This document shows, piece by piece, positions 1 through 8,680 of a DNA stretch of 40,892 nt. This stretch comes from an uncultured Paraprevotella sp. (lineage in GTDB: Bacteria; Bacteroidota; Bacteroidia; Bacteroidales; Bacteroidaceae), in NCBI GenBank assembly GCA_944321365.1, contig CALULA010000004.1, positions 106,907-147,798 on the forward strand, written 5' to 3'. The translations under genes were made by a program, and so were the position numbers. Numbering within the stretch: position 1 is the first letter of the stretch; every line of letters begins with the position of its first letter. The notes beneath the pieces were generated by a model that did not search any database, was not told the origin of the DNA, and saw only the letters and a list, made by a program, of their open reading frames with translations.

Positions 1-772
1 CAAATCTGGTGGAGAAGGTGTGCAGGATGCCTGACGGTATGATGCGCAGCATGCACTGTCCGTTGCCTTCATAAAAAGCTGTTTCCGTCGAGTCAGTCAG
101 TCGGGATATGGCGTCTTGTTCGTTGCTGCAGGCCATGCGGTCGACAATCAGGTTGATGATGGCCTTTCTGTCTGTTTCCGGATGGCGGTTCAGTTCTTGC
201 ATATAGTCTTCTATGCGTGTCACTTCTCCGTCCACTTCTATGCGGGAGAAGCCTTGCTTGAAGTAGCTGTCCAGTTGCTCCTCAAGACTGCGTCCCTCTC
301 GGATGACGAGGGGAGCCAGCAACATGAAGCGTGTGCCTGCAGAGTAGGAGAGCATGCACCGCACCACATCTTCCGGCGTGTGCTTCTTCACTTCTTCTCC
401 GCTGATGGGCGAAATGGTGCGTCCGATGCGGGCATACAGCAGTCGCAGGTATTCGTAGATTTCGGTGGAAGTGCCTACTGTTGATCGTGGATTCCGGCTG
501 GTGACTTTCTGTTCGATGGCGATGGCGGGCGGAATGCCTTTGATATAATCGCATTCCGGTTTGCTCATGCGTCCGAGAAACTGGCGGGCGTAGGCCGAAA
601 GGCTCTCCACGTAGCGTCGTTGTCCCTCGGCATAGAGCGTGTCGAATGCCAGAGATGATTTGCCCGATCCGGAGAGTCCGGTGATGACGATCAGTTGATT
701 GCGGGTAATGTTCAGGTCTATATTCTTCAGATTGTTGACCCTCACGCCTTTTAGTTGTATGCAGTCGCTCAT
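1..772 (-). CDS. uvrA: UvrA, excinuclease ABC subunit A (5' part, cut by window edge)
   Basis: DNA damage-recognition ATPase of nucleotide excision repair. Only the first 257 codons are in the window; the reading frame is open to base 1. The start is the ATG at 772-770, giving MSDCIQLKGVRVNNLKNIDL. A Walker A motif, GLSGSGKSS, lies near residue 32, followed by the UvrA-typical AFDTLYAEGQRRYVESLSAY stretch and then ARQFLGRM and the KPECDYIKGIPPAIAIEQK region, all diagnostic of UvrA. The family is about 930-950 residues, so roughly three quarters lies outside the window. A TATCTTTG -7 box sits 26 bases upstream. The N-terminal identity is near certain; nothing can be said about the missing part. 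Confidence 0.95.
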   Translation of the reverse strand, partial: MSDCIQLKGVRVNNLKNIDLNITRNQLIVITGLSGSGKSSLAFDTLYAEGQRRYVESLSAYARQFLGRMSKPECDYIKGIPPAIAIEQKVTSRNPRSTVGTSTEIYEYLRLLYARIGRTISPISGEEVKKHTPEDVVRCMLSYSAGTRFMLLAPLVIREGRSLEEQLDSYFKQGFSRIEVDGEVTRIEDYMQELNRHPETDRKAIINLIVDRMACSNEQDAISRLTDSTETAFYEGNGQCMLRIIPSGILHTFSTRF

Positions 773-797
773 GTGCGGAATGTTTTTTGTGCGGACA

Positions 798-805
798 CAA
801 AGATA
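798..805 (-). promoter_or_regulatory. Bacteroides-type -7 box for uvrA
   Basis: On the minus strand this reads TATCTTTG, an exact match to the Bacteroidales TAnnTTTG -7 element, 26 bases upstream of the uvrA ATG. No good TTTG -33 element lies at the usual 19-21 base spacing. Confidence 0.55.
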
Positions 806-878
806 CATCAAAAAAACCGCTTTTTATGTAAAAGAAGCAGTCTGCTTGCAGAAAAAAAAGTAGAAAAGCCGGCTAATG

Positions 879-911
879 TTTGTAAATCATCGGTCATTTA
901 TTGTATTTTTG
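879..911 (+). promoter_or_regulatory. Bacteroides-type promoter for the GHL10 gene
   Basis: TTTG at 879-882 and TATTTTTG at 904-911 are separated by 21 bases, matching the Bacteroidales sigma-ABfr consensus. Transcription would start close to base 918, leaving a short leader before the ATG at 930. This also argues against the upstream in-frame ATG at 876, which lies at the promoter itself. Confidence 0.75.
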
Positions 912-929
912 CACGGAAATAAAAGCAAG

Positions 930-2426
930 ATGAATAAAAAGTTTCTTCCTATTCTGGTGTTGTTGTGGCTGTATGCTGTCGGACTTTCAGCTCAACTGTC
1001 GCCCAAACGGGAGTTCCGTGGGGCGTGGATACAGTGTGTGAATTATCAGTTTATGGGAATGGGGACGGCCGAGATGCAGCGCACGCTGACCAGTCAGTTG
1101 AACGAGTTGCAAAAGTGTGGCATCAATGCCATCCTTTTTCAGGTGCGTCCGGAGTTTGATGCGCTCTATGCCAGCAGTTTTGAACCGTGGAGCCGTTATC
1201 TGACAGGCCGGCAGGGAACGCCGCCCTCGCCCTATTGGGATCCGCTGCAGTGGATGATTGAACAATGTCATGCACGGAACATGGAACTGCATGCCTGGAT
1301 CAACCCTTATCGTGCCAAGACAAAAGGAACGAAAGAGCTGGCCAAAACGCATCCTTATTTCCAATATCCCGACCGCTTTTTCGAGTATGGCGGGCAGCTG
1401 ATTATGGATCCCGGCATTCCGGAAAACCGAGATTATATCTGCCAGATCGTGACCGACATCCTGATGCGTTATGACGTGGACGGCATTCATATAGATGACT
1501 ATTTCTATCCTTACCCGGAGAGCGGGTTGCAGATTCCGGACGACCGCACTTATGCCCGCTATGGAAAAGGTATGGAACGCGGTGATTGGAGACGTGATAA
1601 CGTCAATAGTCTGGTCAGGCAATTGCATGAGTGTATCCATGAAGTGAAACCATGGGTGAAATTCGGCGTGTCGCCTTTCGGCATCTACCGCAATCTGAAA
1701 AGCGATCCGCAGAACGGCAGCAACACGAGAGGGTTGCAGAACTACGATGATCTCTACGCAGACGTGTTGAAGTGGGTAAATGAAGGATGGGTGGATTACA
1801 ACATACCGCAGATATATTGGGAGATAGGCCATCCGGCTGCTGACTATGCCACGTTGATCAGATGGTGGAGCGAGAACGCCGGACACCGCACGCTGATAGT
1901 GGGCCAGGACGTGGACCGTACGGTGGCGAAAGCCGATCCGGTCGACCCGACCAGACACCAGATGGAACGCAAGATGGCTTTGCAGCGCTCTTTGCCGAAT
2001 ATTGAGGGGAGTTGTCAATGGTATGCCAAAGCGGTTGTGGACAACAAAGGTAACTATGGAACGATGTTGCGCGACTACTATCACCGTTACCCGGCCTTGC
2101 AGCCTGAAATGCCGTGGATAGATCATAAGCGTCCGAAGAAAGTGCGTCGGCTGACCACGCTGTGGACGGAAGACGGATACATGCTCTTCTGGCGCGAGCC
2201 GAAGGGGAAGGATGAGATGAACCGTGCCCGTCAATACGTCATTTATCGTTTTGCCGACGGCGAACCGATAGATTTGGATTATGCCGAGAACATTGTGTGT
2301 ATCACTTCAAATACTTTCTATAAGCTGCCCTATGTGGATGGCAGCCGTAAATATACCTATGTGGTGACGGCATTAGACCGGCTGCACAATGAGTCGAAGA
2401 AAGTAAAGGAAAAGGTCCGTCTGTAG
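930..2426 (+). CDS. GHL10 (DUF187) family 10-like glycoside hydrolase, secreted
   Basis: A 498-residue exported protein. The start at 930 gives a clear signal peptide (MNKKFLPILVLLWLYAVGLS then AQ), and a matching promoter lies immediately upstream; an in-frame ATG at 876 is rejected. The body shows the GHL10/YngK pattern: an FRGAWIQCVN opening strand, GINAILFQVRPEFDALY, an HAWINPYRAK segment, the VDGIHIDDYFYP motif that probably carries active-site acids, GVSPFGIYRN and DYNIPQIYWEIGH. The last 90 residues look like a fibronectin type III-like strand domain. Members are thought to cleave glycans or peptidoglycan-related polymers in the periplasm or at the surface, but the substrate is not visible here. 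The next gene starts 21 bases downstream on the same strand, so the two are probably cotranscribed. Confidence 0.88.
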   Translation: MNKKFLPILVLLWLYAVGLSAQLSPKREFRGAWIQCVNYQFMGMGTAEMQRTLTSQLNELQKCGINAILFQVRPEFDALYASSFEPWSRYLTGRQGTPPSPYWDPLQWMIEQCHARNMELHAWINPYRAKTKGTKELAKTHPYFQYPDRFFEYGGQLIMDPGIPENRDYICQIVTDILMRYDVDGIHIDDYFYPYPESGLQIPDDRTYARYGKGMERGDWRRDNVNSLVRQLHECIHEVKPWVKFGVSPFGIYRNLKSDPQNGSNTRGLQNYDDLYADVLKWVNEGWVDYNIPQIYWEIGHPAADYATLIRWWSENAGHRTLIVGQDVDRTVAKADPVDPTRHQMERKMALQRSLPNIEGSCQWYAKAVVDNKGNYGTMLRDYYHRYPALQPEMPWIDHKRPKKVRRLTTLWTEDGYMLFWREPKGKDEMNRARQYVIYRFADGEPIDLDYAENIVCITSNTFYKLPYVDGSRKYTYVVTALDRLHNESKKVKEKVRL

Positions 2427-2447
2427 GAATCTGCTGCATACCGCCGG

Positions 2448-3248
2448 ATGAAAATCGTTTGTTTAAAAGGTGGATTAGGCAATCAGATGTTTGAGTATTG
2501 CCGTTTTCGTGACCTGAAAGAAAGCGGTCTGTCCGGTGTATATCTTTATTACGACCGGCGGCGGTTGAAACAGCACGGAGGGGTGAAGTGCTTTGACTGT
2601 TTCGATATAGGGCGGCCGGCATGCCCCTGGCGGGTGAGTGCTGTGGTAGGGCTGCTCAAGATTTGTCGCGGATTGGGGGTGTTGAGAAAGCTTTATGATG
2701 ACGAACGGCCGACAGCGGTGCTGATAGATGATTTCTGTCAGGACCGGCGTTTCATCTCCAATGCCCGCCGTTATTTTTCTTTCCGCCCGGAAGTGAAGCG
2801 CATGCGTGCCGATGTGGCGGAGCAGATCCGGGCAGCGGCCTGTCCGGTGGCGGTGCATGTCAGACGCGGAGATTATCTTCATCCCTCTAATCTGAGCGCT
2901 TTCGGAGTGTGTGGTGCCGACTATTTCCGCACTGGTATACAGCTTGTGAAAGACCGGTATCCGGAAGCCCGTTTTTTCTTTTTCTCGGACGACATGGAAT
3001 GGGTCCGGCAACAACCGTGGGCCGCAGACGGTGTGTGTGTGGAACGCAACGGGTTATGTCCTGATTATGTTGACCTTTATCTGATGACCCTTTGCCGGCA
3101 TCACATCATATCCAATTCCACATTCGGCTTCTGGGGGGCGTACCTGGCCGCCGGTGAGGGAGGGACGAACATCTATCCAAAGCGGTGGTTCGCGGAGCCT
3201 TCGTGGGCCGACCCGCCGATTTTTCCTTCCTCGTGGATTGCCGTTTAG
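2448..3248 (+). CDS. GT11 family glycosyltransferase (alpha-1,2-fucosyltransferase-like)
   Basis: A 266-residue cytoplasmic glycosyltransferase. The N-terminal GGLGNQMFEY (8-17), the nucleotide-sugar binding motif HVRRGDY (137-143) and the C-terminal SNSTFGFWGAYL (222-233) are the three conserved GT11 blocks, and the length fits the bacterial family (about 270-300). GT11 enzymes usually move fucose from GDP-fucose onto a galactose O-2 in surface glycans. No other polysaccharide gene is nearby, so this is a lone transferase that may decorate O-antigen, capsule or glycoproteins. It follows the GHL10 gene by 21 bases, suggesting an operon, though a functional link is unclear. The family call is firm; the acceptor is unknown. 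Confidence 0.9.
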   Translation: MKIVCLKGGLGNQMFEYCRFRDLKESGLSGVYLYYDRRRLKQHGGVKCFDCFDIGRPACPWRVSAVVGLLKICRGLGVLRKLYDDERPTAVLIDDFCQDRRFISNARRYFSFRPEVKRMRADVAEQIRAAACPVAVHVRRGDYLHPSNLSAFGVCGADYFRTGIQLVKDRYPEARFFFFSDDMEWVRQQPWAADGVCVERNGLCPDYVDLYLMTLCRHHIISNSTFGFWGAYLAAGEGGTNIYPKRWFAEPSWADPPIFPSSWIAV

Positions 3249-3348
3249 GCTGTTCTGCCGCCTCCTTATATAATAGGTATGGGAAGACGGTGCCGTCGGC
3301 CGGGGGCGGATGTGCCGCTCCGCTTGCCTATATTGCGGGAAGAGCGGC

Positions 3349-4260
3349 CTATTTCCTCATATATTCCTTTGGCGGACACCCCACGGCGGCTTTAAAGAAC
3401 TTGCCGAAAAAGGACGCGTTGGGGAAGTTCAGCAGGTCGCCCACCTGCTGCGCTGTGTATCTCCCGCTTTTCAGCAGTGCCTTGGACTCCAGAATGATGT
3501 AGTCCCTGATCCAGTCTTTGGCATGCCGTCCGCTGGCCTGATAGACCACATTGGACAGGTATTTGGGCGTGAGGCACAGCTTGTCGGCGTAGAAGTTGAT
3601 TTTCCGTTCCGTGGCGTAGTGCTTCTCGACCAGCGAGATGAAGCGGTTGAAGATGACGTGCTGCCGGTCGGGAGTTTCTTTGTTGGGCTGCCTGCTTTCG
3701 TTTTCCGTGAGCCATTGGTAGCCGTAGTAGCACATCACTTGCAGGTAGCCGGCCAGAATCTTGTGCGTGAACTCGCCGCCGGTGTGGTGGATGCAGTGGC
3801 GCATCAGGTGATAGACGGACTGTATGTCCTGCATTTCCTTCTGCAACAGATGGATGACTGGCGTACAGGAAAGGTATTTGCGGAACCGTACGGCCATGGA
3901 GGCCTCCATGAGATTGAAGAGCGTTGTGTCCGGATAGGCGATGAGAGCCACTTGGCAATCCTCGTGAAAAGACAGGCATTCCCCGATGTTTCCGGGGAGC
4001 GCGACGAGAACGTCGTTCTCATTCAGCTCATATTCTTTCAGGTTCAGCCTCACCAGCATGCGTCCCCGCAGGCAGAACAAGGCCATGGTGAAGTTCAGTT
4101 TGAAAGGATAGGGACTCAGAACAAAGCGCGAGGTCTCGTCAGGTTGCAGTGCGATGCCGATGTTGTCGGCCAGCATGATCTCATTTCCGAACGTCAGTGT
4201 CCGTCCGGAAATCGGCAGGTCCCTGACGCTCAAATCCTCAAAGGCATGTTTCTGTTTCAT
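3349..4260 (-). CDS. AraC-family transcriptional regulator (divergent from RND operon)
   Basis: A 303-residue regulator. The start chosen is ATG 4260-4258 (MKQKHAFEDLSVRD); an upstream in-frame ATG at 4299 falls on the promoter -7 box and is rejected. The N-terminal ~180 residues form a cupin-like sensing domain (LVRLNLKEYELNENDVLVAL). The C-terminal ~100 residues are a double helix-turn-helix, with INFYADKLCLTPKYLSNVVY for the first unit and AQQVGDLLNFPNASFFGKFF followed by KAAVGCPPKEY for the second. It is transcribed away from the efflux operon beginning at 4431, the usual arrangement for a local regulator of an RND pump. The ligand is unknown. It converges on the GT11 gene with a 100-base gap. 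Confidence 0.92.
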   Translation of the reverse strand: MKQKHAFEDLSVRDLPISGRTLTFGNEIMLADNIGIALQPDETSRFVLSPYPFKLNFTMALFCLRGRMLVRLNLKEYELNENDVLVALPGNIGECLSFHEDCQVALIAYPDTTLFNLMEASMAVRFRKYLSCTPVIHLLQKEMQDIQSVYHLMRHCIHHTGGEFTHKILAGYLQVMCYYGYQWLTENESRQPNKETPDRQHVIFNRFISLVEKHYATERKINFYADKLCLTPKYLSNVVYQASGRHAKDWIRDYIILESKALLKSGRYTAQQVGDLLNFPNASFFGKFFKAAVGCPPKEYMRK

Positions 4261-4296
4261 TCTGTATGGTGTTTGCGATGCTGTGGAAAGCGGATG

Positions 4297-4328
4297 CAAT
4301 ATTAGGGTAAAAAAGCGAGTATTCCAAT
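4297..4328 (-). promoter_or_regulatory. Probable promoter of the AraC regulator
   Basis: On minus, ATTG (4328-4325) and TAATATTG (4304-4297) are separated by 20 bases, one mismatch from TAnnTTTG. The ATG is 36 bases downstream. A short palindrome, GTCCTTTTGGAC at 4348-4359, lies between this promoter and the efflux operon start and could be an operator. Confidence 0.45.
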
Positions 4329-4430
4329 TCTTTTTCTATGAAAATCCGTCCTTTTGGACATCTTGTTCTCCTAAAGGGTTATGGCTTTCTGCGTGGAAAA
4401 ACCGACTTTTGCGGTAAAGAAGCAAGAATT

Positions 4431-5516
4431 ATGGTGAACAAGAAGAAAGGAATAGGCGGACAGGCCTTGGTGCTGCCGCTGCTTTTGGGAATGCTTTGCG
4501 CATGCGGGCATACGACTGAGAACCAGGAAAAAACTGTTCATACCGTGGTACTGGTGATGCCGCAGGCAGAAGGTGGCCGAACGGTGGGCACGCTGTCCGG
4601 TGTTGTGTGCGATGCGCGTGAGGTCAGTCTGGGATTCAAGACCCCCGGACAGCTGTCCCGCGTGCTGGTCAGGGAGGGAGATGCAGTCCGAAAAGGACAG
4701 TTGGTGGCCGTGCTGGACGATGCCGACTACCGTCTTGGCGTAGAGGCTTTGCAGGTGCAGTGTGAACAACTGCGGCGTGAGGTGGGGCGGATGAAACAGC
4801 TTTACGACAGCAAGAGCCTGTCCGGCAATGACTACGACAAGGCCGTTTCTGGTCTGCGGCAGCTGGAGGTGCAGCTCCGGACCCAGCAGCACAAGCTGGA
4901 CTACACCCGGCTCTACGCTCCGGCGGACGGCATCGTGCGGGCTGTGGATTTCGAGCCGTCGGAGATGGTGGACGCCGGGACACCGGTCATCGTGCTGATG
5001 GAGCGCGGGCGGCAGGAAGTGGAAGTGGCTTTGCCGCAGCAACTCTACGACCGTTTGGACGACTTGTCTGATATCTGCTGCCACTCTTCCGCATTGCCCG
5101 GCGGGCGGATGCCGATGCGTGTTTCCTCCGTCGTGCCCAAGGCGGACGGCAGCCAGCTTTACCAGGCGCGTCTGGTCTTTGACGGGCAGTCCGGCGGCAG
5201 GCTGGCTGCGGGTATGAACGTGACTGTTGCATACCATTTGTCCGACAGTATGGCGCAGATGCGGTTCCTGCTGCCGTCGCACGCGGTGTTTCAGGACAAG
5301 GGGGAAACCTGCGTGTGGACGGTGGACGACGATACCGTGGTGCACCGGACGCCTGTGGATGTGGCGTCGCTGGACGGAAAAGGGAATGCCGTGGTGCGGG
5401 CCGGACTGAAAGGCGGCGAGCGTGTGGTGCGGGCCGGAGTCGGCATGCTGCGTGGCGGCGAGCGGGTGCATGTGGCCGGTGAGGTTTCGGAAACCAATGT
5501 AGGAGGGCTGCTGTGA
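4431..5516 (+). CDS. RND efflux periplasmic adaptor lipoprotein (MFP family)
   Basis: A 361-residue membrane-fusion protein linking the inner-membrane pump to the outer-membrane channel. The start at 4431 gives MVNKKKGIGG then a hydrophobic stretch ending in LCAC, a lipobox with the lipid cysteine at residue 25; an earlier in-frame ATG at 4338 would bury this signal. Family features are the lipoyl halves (VLVREGDAVRKGQLVAVLDD and DYTRLYAPADGIVRAVDFEP) flanking a short alpha-helical hairpin (residues ~100-150), followed by beta-barrel and membrane-proximal domains. The stop TGA overlaps the permease ATG by one base. The three genes form one operon, divergent from an AraC gene that probably controls it. 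Confidence 0.92.
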   Translation: MVNKKKGIGGQALVLPLLLGMLCACGHTTENQEKTVHTVVLVMPQAEGGRTVGTLSGVVCDAREVSLGFKTPGQLSRVLVREGDAVRKGQLVAVLDDADYRLGVEALQVQCEQLRREVGRMKQLYDSKSLSGNDYDKAVSGLRQLEVQLRTQQHKLDYTRLYAPADGIVRAVDFEPSEMVDAGTPVIVLMERGRQEVEVALPQQLYDRLDDLSDICCHSSALPGGRMPMRVSSVVPKADGSQLYQARLVFDGQSGGRLAAGMNVTVAYHLSDSMAQMRFLLPSHAVFQDKGETCVWTVDDDTVVHRTPVDVASLDGKGNAVVRAGLKGGERVVRAGVGMLRGGERVHVAGEVSETNVGGLL

Positions 5517-8500
5517 TGAGGATGACCGAGTTTTTTGTGCGGCGGCCGGTGCTGTTCTGGTCGCTGGTGGTGGCGATACTCATTGCCGGGGTGCTGGCTT
5601 ACGTGCAGATGCCCAAGCTGGAGGACCCTGCGGTGGCGGTGAAGCAGGCCATGGTAGTGGTGCCCTGGCCCGGTGCCGGTACGCACGAGGTGGAGCTGAA
5701 AGTGGCAGAGCCTGTGGAGGATGTGCTCCGTACGCTGCCCGACGTGAAGAAAGTGACGACGGAATGCCGTGACGGGATGGCCCAGTTCGCGGTGGAGTTC
5801 GAGATGACGGTACCGCTCGCGGAGCTGGAGCAGCACTTCGACCTGTTGCGGCGCAAGGTGAACGACGTGCGGGGCAGGCTGCCCCAAGGGTGTTACGATC
5901 CCGTGGTGGTAGACGACATGATGGACGTATACGGCATTTTCTATGCCTTTACGGGAGAGGGTTACACTTATCCGGAACTGTATAAGTACGCCAAGCTTAT
6001 CCGGCGTGAGCTGCTGGCCGTGGATGGTGTGAAACGTGTGAACATCGTGGGAAACCGCGATGAGGTGGTCAATATTGTGCTTTCGCGGGAACAGGTGGCC
6101 CGCAACGGGCTGCTGCCCACCCAGATCATGATGGCCCTGCAGGATGTGGCGGGCCCGGTGAACGGCGGAAGCATGCATAGCGGAAGCGACCGTCTGCGGC
6201 TGGTGGTCGGCGGAGAGGCAGCGGACGAAGACCGTTTGCGCGGTCTGGTCATTTCCACCGTGGACGGCAGGCAGGTGCGTCTGGGCGACATTGCGACCGT
6301 GGAACGGGCTTACGCCGCGCCGCAGCGGAACGGTTTCTTTGTGGAAGGCCGTCCGGCACTGGCCGTCTGCGTGGCCATGGAGGCCGACGCCATTGTGCCG
6401 GATGTGGGACACCGGGTGGACGGACGCCTTGCCGCCGTCATGCAGCGTGTGCCGGTAGGGATGCAGGTCGAGAAGATATTCTTCCAGCCCGACAAGGTGG
6501 ACGAAGCCGTCAATTCCTTTATGGTCAACCTGGCGGAGTCGGTGCTGATTGTGATTCTTGTGCTGATTTTCACCATGGGATTCAGGAGCGGGGTCATCAT
6601 CGGCTTCGGACTGGTGCTGACCATAGCCCTGTCGTTCCCCGTCCTGCTGCTGTGCGGGACGACGTTGCAACGCATCTCGCTCGGTGCCTTCATCGTGGCT
6701 ATGGGCATGTTGGTAGACAACGCCATCGTCATCATGGACGGCATCCTGATAGACAAGAAGCGGGGGCTGGGGCCGGAGACGTATTTGTACCGCATCGGGC
6801 GCAACACGGCGTTTCCGCTGTTGGGGGCCACCGTGATTGCCGCTGCGACGTTTGTCTGCATTTACCTCTCGCCGGGTTCGGTGGGAGAGTATGCGGGCGA
6901 CCTGTTCCTGGTGTTGTGCGTGAGCCTGCTGGCCAGTTGGGTCTTTGCCCTGGTGCAGGTGCCTGTCTGTGCCAAGGCGTGGTTGCCGAAACGAGAACCA
7001 GCGGACGGCAAGGGAACAGAGAGGACGGAGGTTCTGAACTCTCCGGTCCATCGCTTCGTGCGTCGCGTCATCGGCGTGCTGATCGGGCACAAGAAGGCTA
7101 CCGTTTCCGTAGCCGTCGCAGTGTTGCTGCTCTGCATGGCGGGGCTGACCCAGGTGAAGAACCTGTTCTTTCCGGATTTCGATTACAAGCAGTTCGTCGT
7201 GGAGTGCTACATGCCTCCGCAGACCGATCCCGACAGTGTGCGTGAGGAACTGCTGGACATGAGCCGCCTGTTGCAGCGGAATCCCGCCGTGGAGCGCGTG
7301 GCGGCCAGCATGGGGAGTGCGCCTGCCCGCTATTGTCTGGTGCGGCCCATGACATCGGGCGGCGACTGTTACGGGGAGCTGATGGTGGACTGCAAGGATT
7401 ACGCCACCGTGCTGGAGCAGATTCCCGGCATACGGGACAGTCTGCGGCGGGCGTTTCCCGGCACGTACATCCGCATCAGGAAGTACAATTTCTCCATTTC
7501 CACCTCCCATACGGTGGAGGCCCGCTTTACGGGGCCAGACCCGGCCGTGCTGCGCGACCTGAGCCGTCAGGCAGAGGACATCATGCGTGCCTGTCCTTAT
7601 GTGGACCCCTACTCGGTGGGCAACAACTGGAAGCCGCGGGCACAGACGCTGGTGGCCGCTTACCGTGAGGAGGATGCCAGGCGGGCGGGCGTCAGCCGCA
7701 GCGATGTGGGGAATGCCTTACTGGCTGCGACGGACGGCATGCCTGTGGGCGTGCTGCATGACCAAGACCGCATGGTGGCGGTCAACCTGATGGTGAGGGA
7801 GAACGGCGGGCAAAGGATAACGGATCTGGATAATATACCGGTGTGGAGCACCCTGAATGTGCGTGCGTCGGATGTGGATGTGCCGAGAATGCTTGCCGGA
7901 GGCATGTCACCCGATGAGGTGCAGCGGGACATGTTCAGGAGTGTGCCCTTGCGGGCCGTGGCCGGTCCGTTGCGCCTGTCGTGGGACGAGAATATGGTGG
8001 CCCGCGTGAACGGACAGCGGGCGATAGAGGCCGAATGCGACCCGGATGCCGGCCAGTATGAGGCCACTCCGGCCAAGGTGCTTTCTTATATTAAGGAAGA
8101 TGTGGAGGCCATTCCCTTGCCGGAAGGCTACCGCTTGCAGTGGGTCGGCGAGCAGGAACTGCAAGGCGAGGCCATAGGCGACCTGATGAAGTTCCTGCCT
8201 GTTACCTTGTTCATCGTGTTCTTCATCCTTCTGCTGCTCTTCAATGCCTGGAAGAAGGTTATCCTGATACTGATGTGCTTCCCGTTCGTGTTCTGTGGCA
8301 TCACGCCGGCACTGCTGGCCCTCCGGGAGCCGCTTACGTTCATGGGCATCGTCGGCATGATGGGGCTGATCGGCATGATGGTGAAGAACGCCATTGTATT
8401 GGTAGACGAGATCAACCGCTTGCAGATGGAGGAGCACTTCCATCCTTACCATGCGGTAGTGGAAGCCACGGTGTCGCGTGTGCGTCCGGTGCTCATGGCC

Positions 8501-8680
8501 TCGCTGACGACCATCGTGGGGATGATTCCGCTGGTGGGCGACCCGATGTTTGGCTCTATGGCCGTCACGATCATGGGCGGACTGACGGTGGGCACGGTCA
8601 TCACACTGATGCTGCTTCCCTTGTTCTATACCGCTTTGTACCGCATTCGTAAACCTGTAGCTGAGGAGGATTTGAAATGA
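5516..8680 (+). CDS. RND efflux permease (AcrB-type inner-membrane pump)
   Basis: A 1054-residue proton-driven export pump. The start at 5516 is favoured because AGGAGG at 5501-5506 lies nine bases upstream, an unusually good Shine-Dalgarno for this phylum; GTG 5513 and ATG 5522 are alternatives. It has the N-terminal FFVRRPVLFW segment, 12 expected membrane helices in two halves and large periplasmic loops. In helix 4 the usual Asp-Asp pair is GMLVDNAIVI (Asp401, Asn402), so only one Asp remains. In helix 10 the coupling lysine is present (MMVKNAIVLVDEIN, Lys957). The substrate cannot be told from sequence. The stop overlaps the next start in an ATGA junction, so translation is coupled. Confidence 0.95.
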   Translation: MRMTEFFVRRPVLFWSLVVAILIAGVLAYVQMPKLEDPAVAVKQAMVVVPWPGAGTHEVELKVAEPVEDVLRTLPDVKKVTTECRDGMAQFAVEFEMTVPLAELEQHFDLLRRKVNDVRGRLPQGCYDPVVVDDMMDVYGIFYAFTGEGYTYPELYKYAKLIRRELLAVDGVKRVNIVGNRDEVVNIVLSREQVARNGLLPTQIMMALQDVAGPVNGGSMHSGSDRLRLVVGGEAADEDRLRGLVISTVDGRQVRLGDIATVERAYAAPQRNGFFVEGRPALAVCVAMEADAIVPDVGHRVDGRLAAVMQRVPVGMQVEKIFFQPDKVDEAVNSFMVNLAESVLIVILVLIFTMGFRSGVIIGFGLVLTIALSFPVLLLCGTTLQRISLGAFIVAMGMLVDNAIVIMDGILIDKKRGLGPETYLYRIGRNTAFPLLGATVIAAATFVCIYLSPGSVGEYAGDLFLVLCVSLLASWVFALVQVPVCAKAWLPKREPADGKGTERTEVLNSPVHRFVRRVIGVLIGHKKATVSVAVAVLLLCMAGLTQVKNLFFPDFDYKQFVVECYMPPQTDPDSVREELLDMSRLLQRNPAVERVAASMGSAPARYCLVRPMTSGGDCYGELMVDCKDYATVLEQIPGIRDSLRRAFPGTYIRIRKYNFSISTSHTVEARFTGPDPAVLRDLSRQAEDIMRACPYVDPYSVGNNWKPRAQTLVAAYREEDARRAGVSRSDVGNALLAATDGMPVGVLHDQDRMVAVNLMVRENGGQRITDLDNIPVWSTLNVRASDVDVPRMLAGGMSPDEVQRDMFRSVPLRAVAGPLRLSWDENMVARVNGQRAIEAECDPDAGQYEATPAKVLSYIKEDVEAIPLPEGYRLQWVGEQELQGEAIGDLMKFLPVTLFIVFFILLLLFNAWKKVILILMCFPFVFCGITPALLALREPLTFMGIVGMMGLIGMMVKNAIVLVDEINRLQMEEHFHPYHAVVEATVSRVRPVLMASLTTIVGMIPLVGDPMFGSMAVTIMGGLTVGTVITLMLLPLFYTALYRIRKPVAEEDLK

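Noticed and set aside
282..800. Minus-strand open frame of 172 codons at the left edge
   Set aside because: It is a shifted frame of uvrA. The true uvrA frame starts at 772 and has the Walker A and UvrA motifs.
5291..7510. Minus-strand open frame of 739 codons opposite the RND permease
   Set aside because: His/Arg/Gln-rich translation lying wholly antisense to a clear RND pump. High GC content produces long antisense frames.
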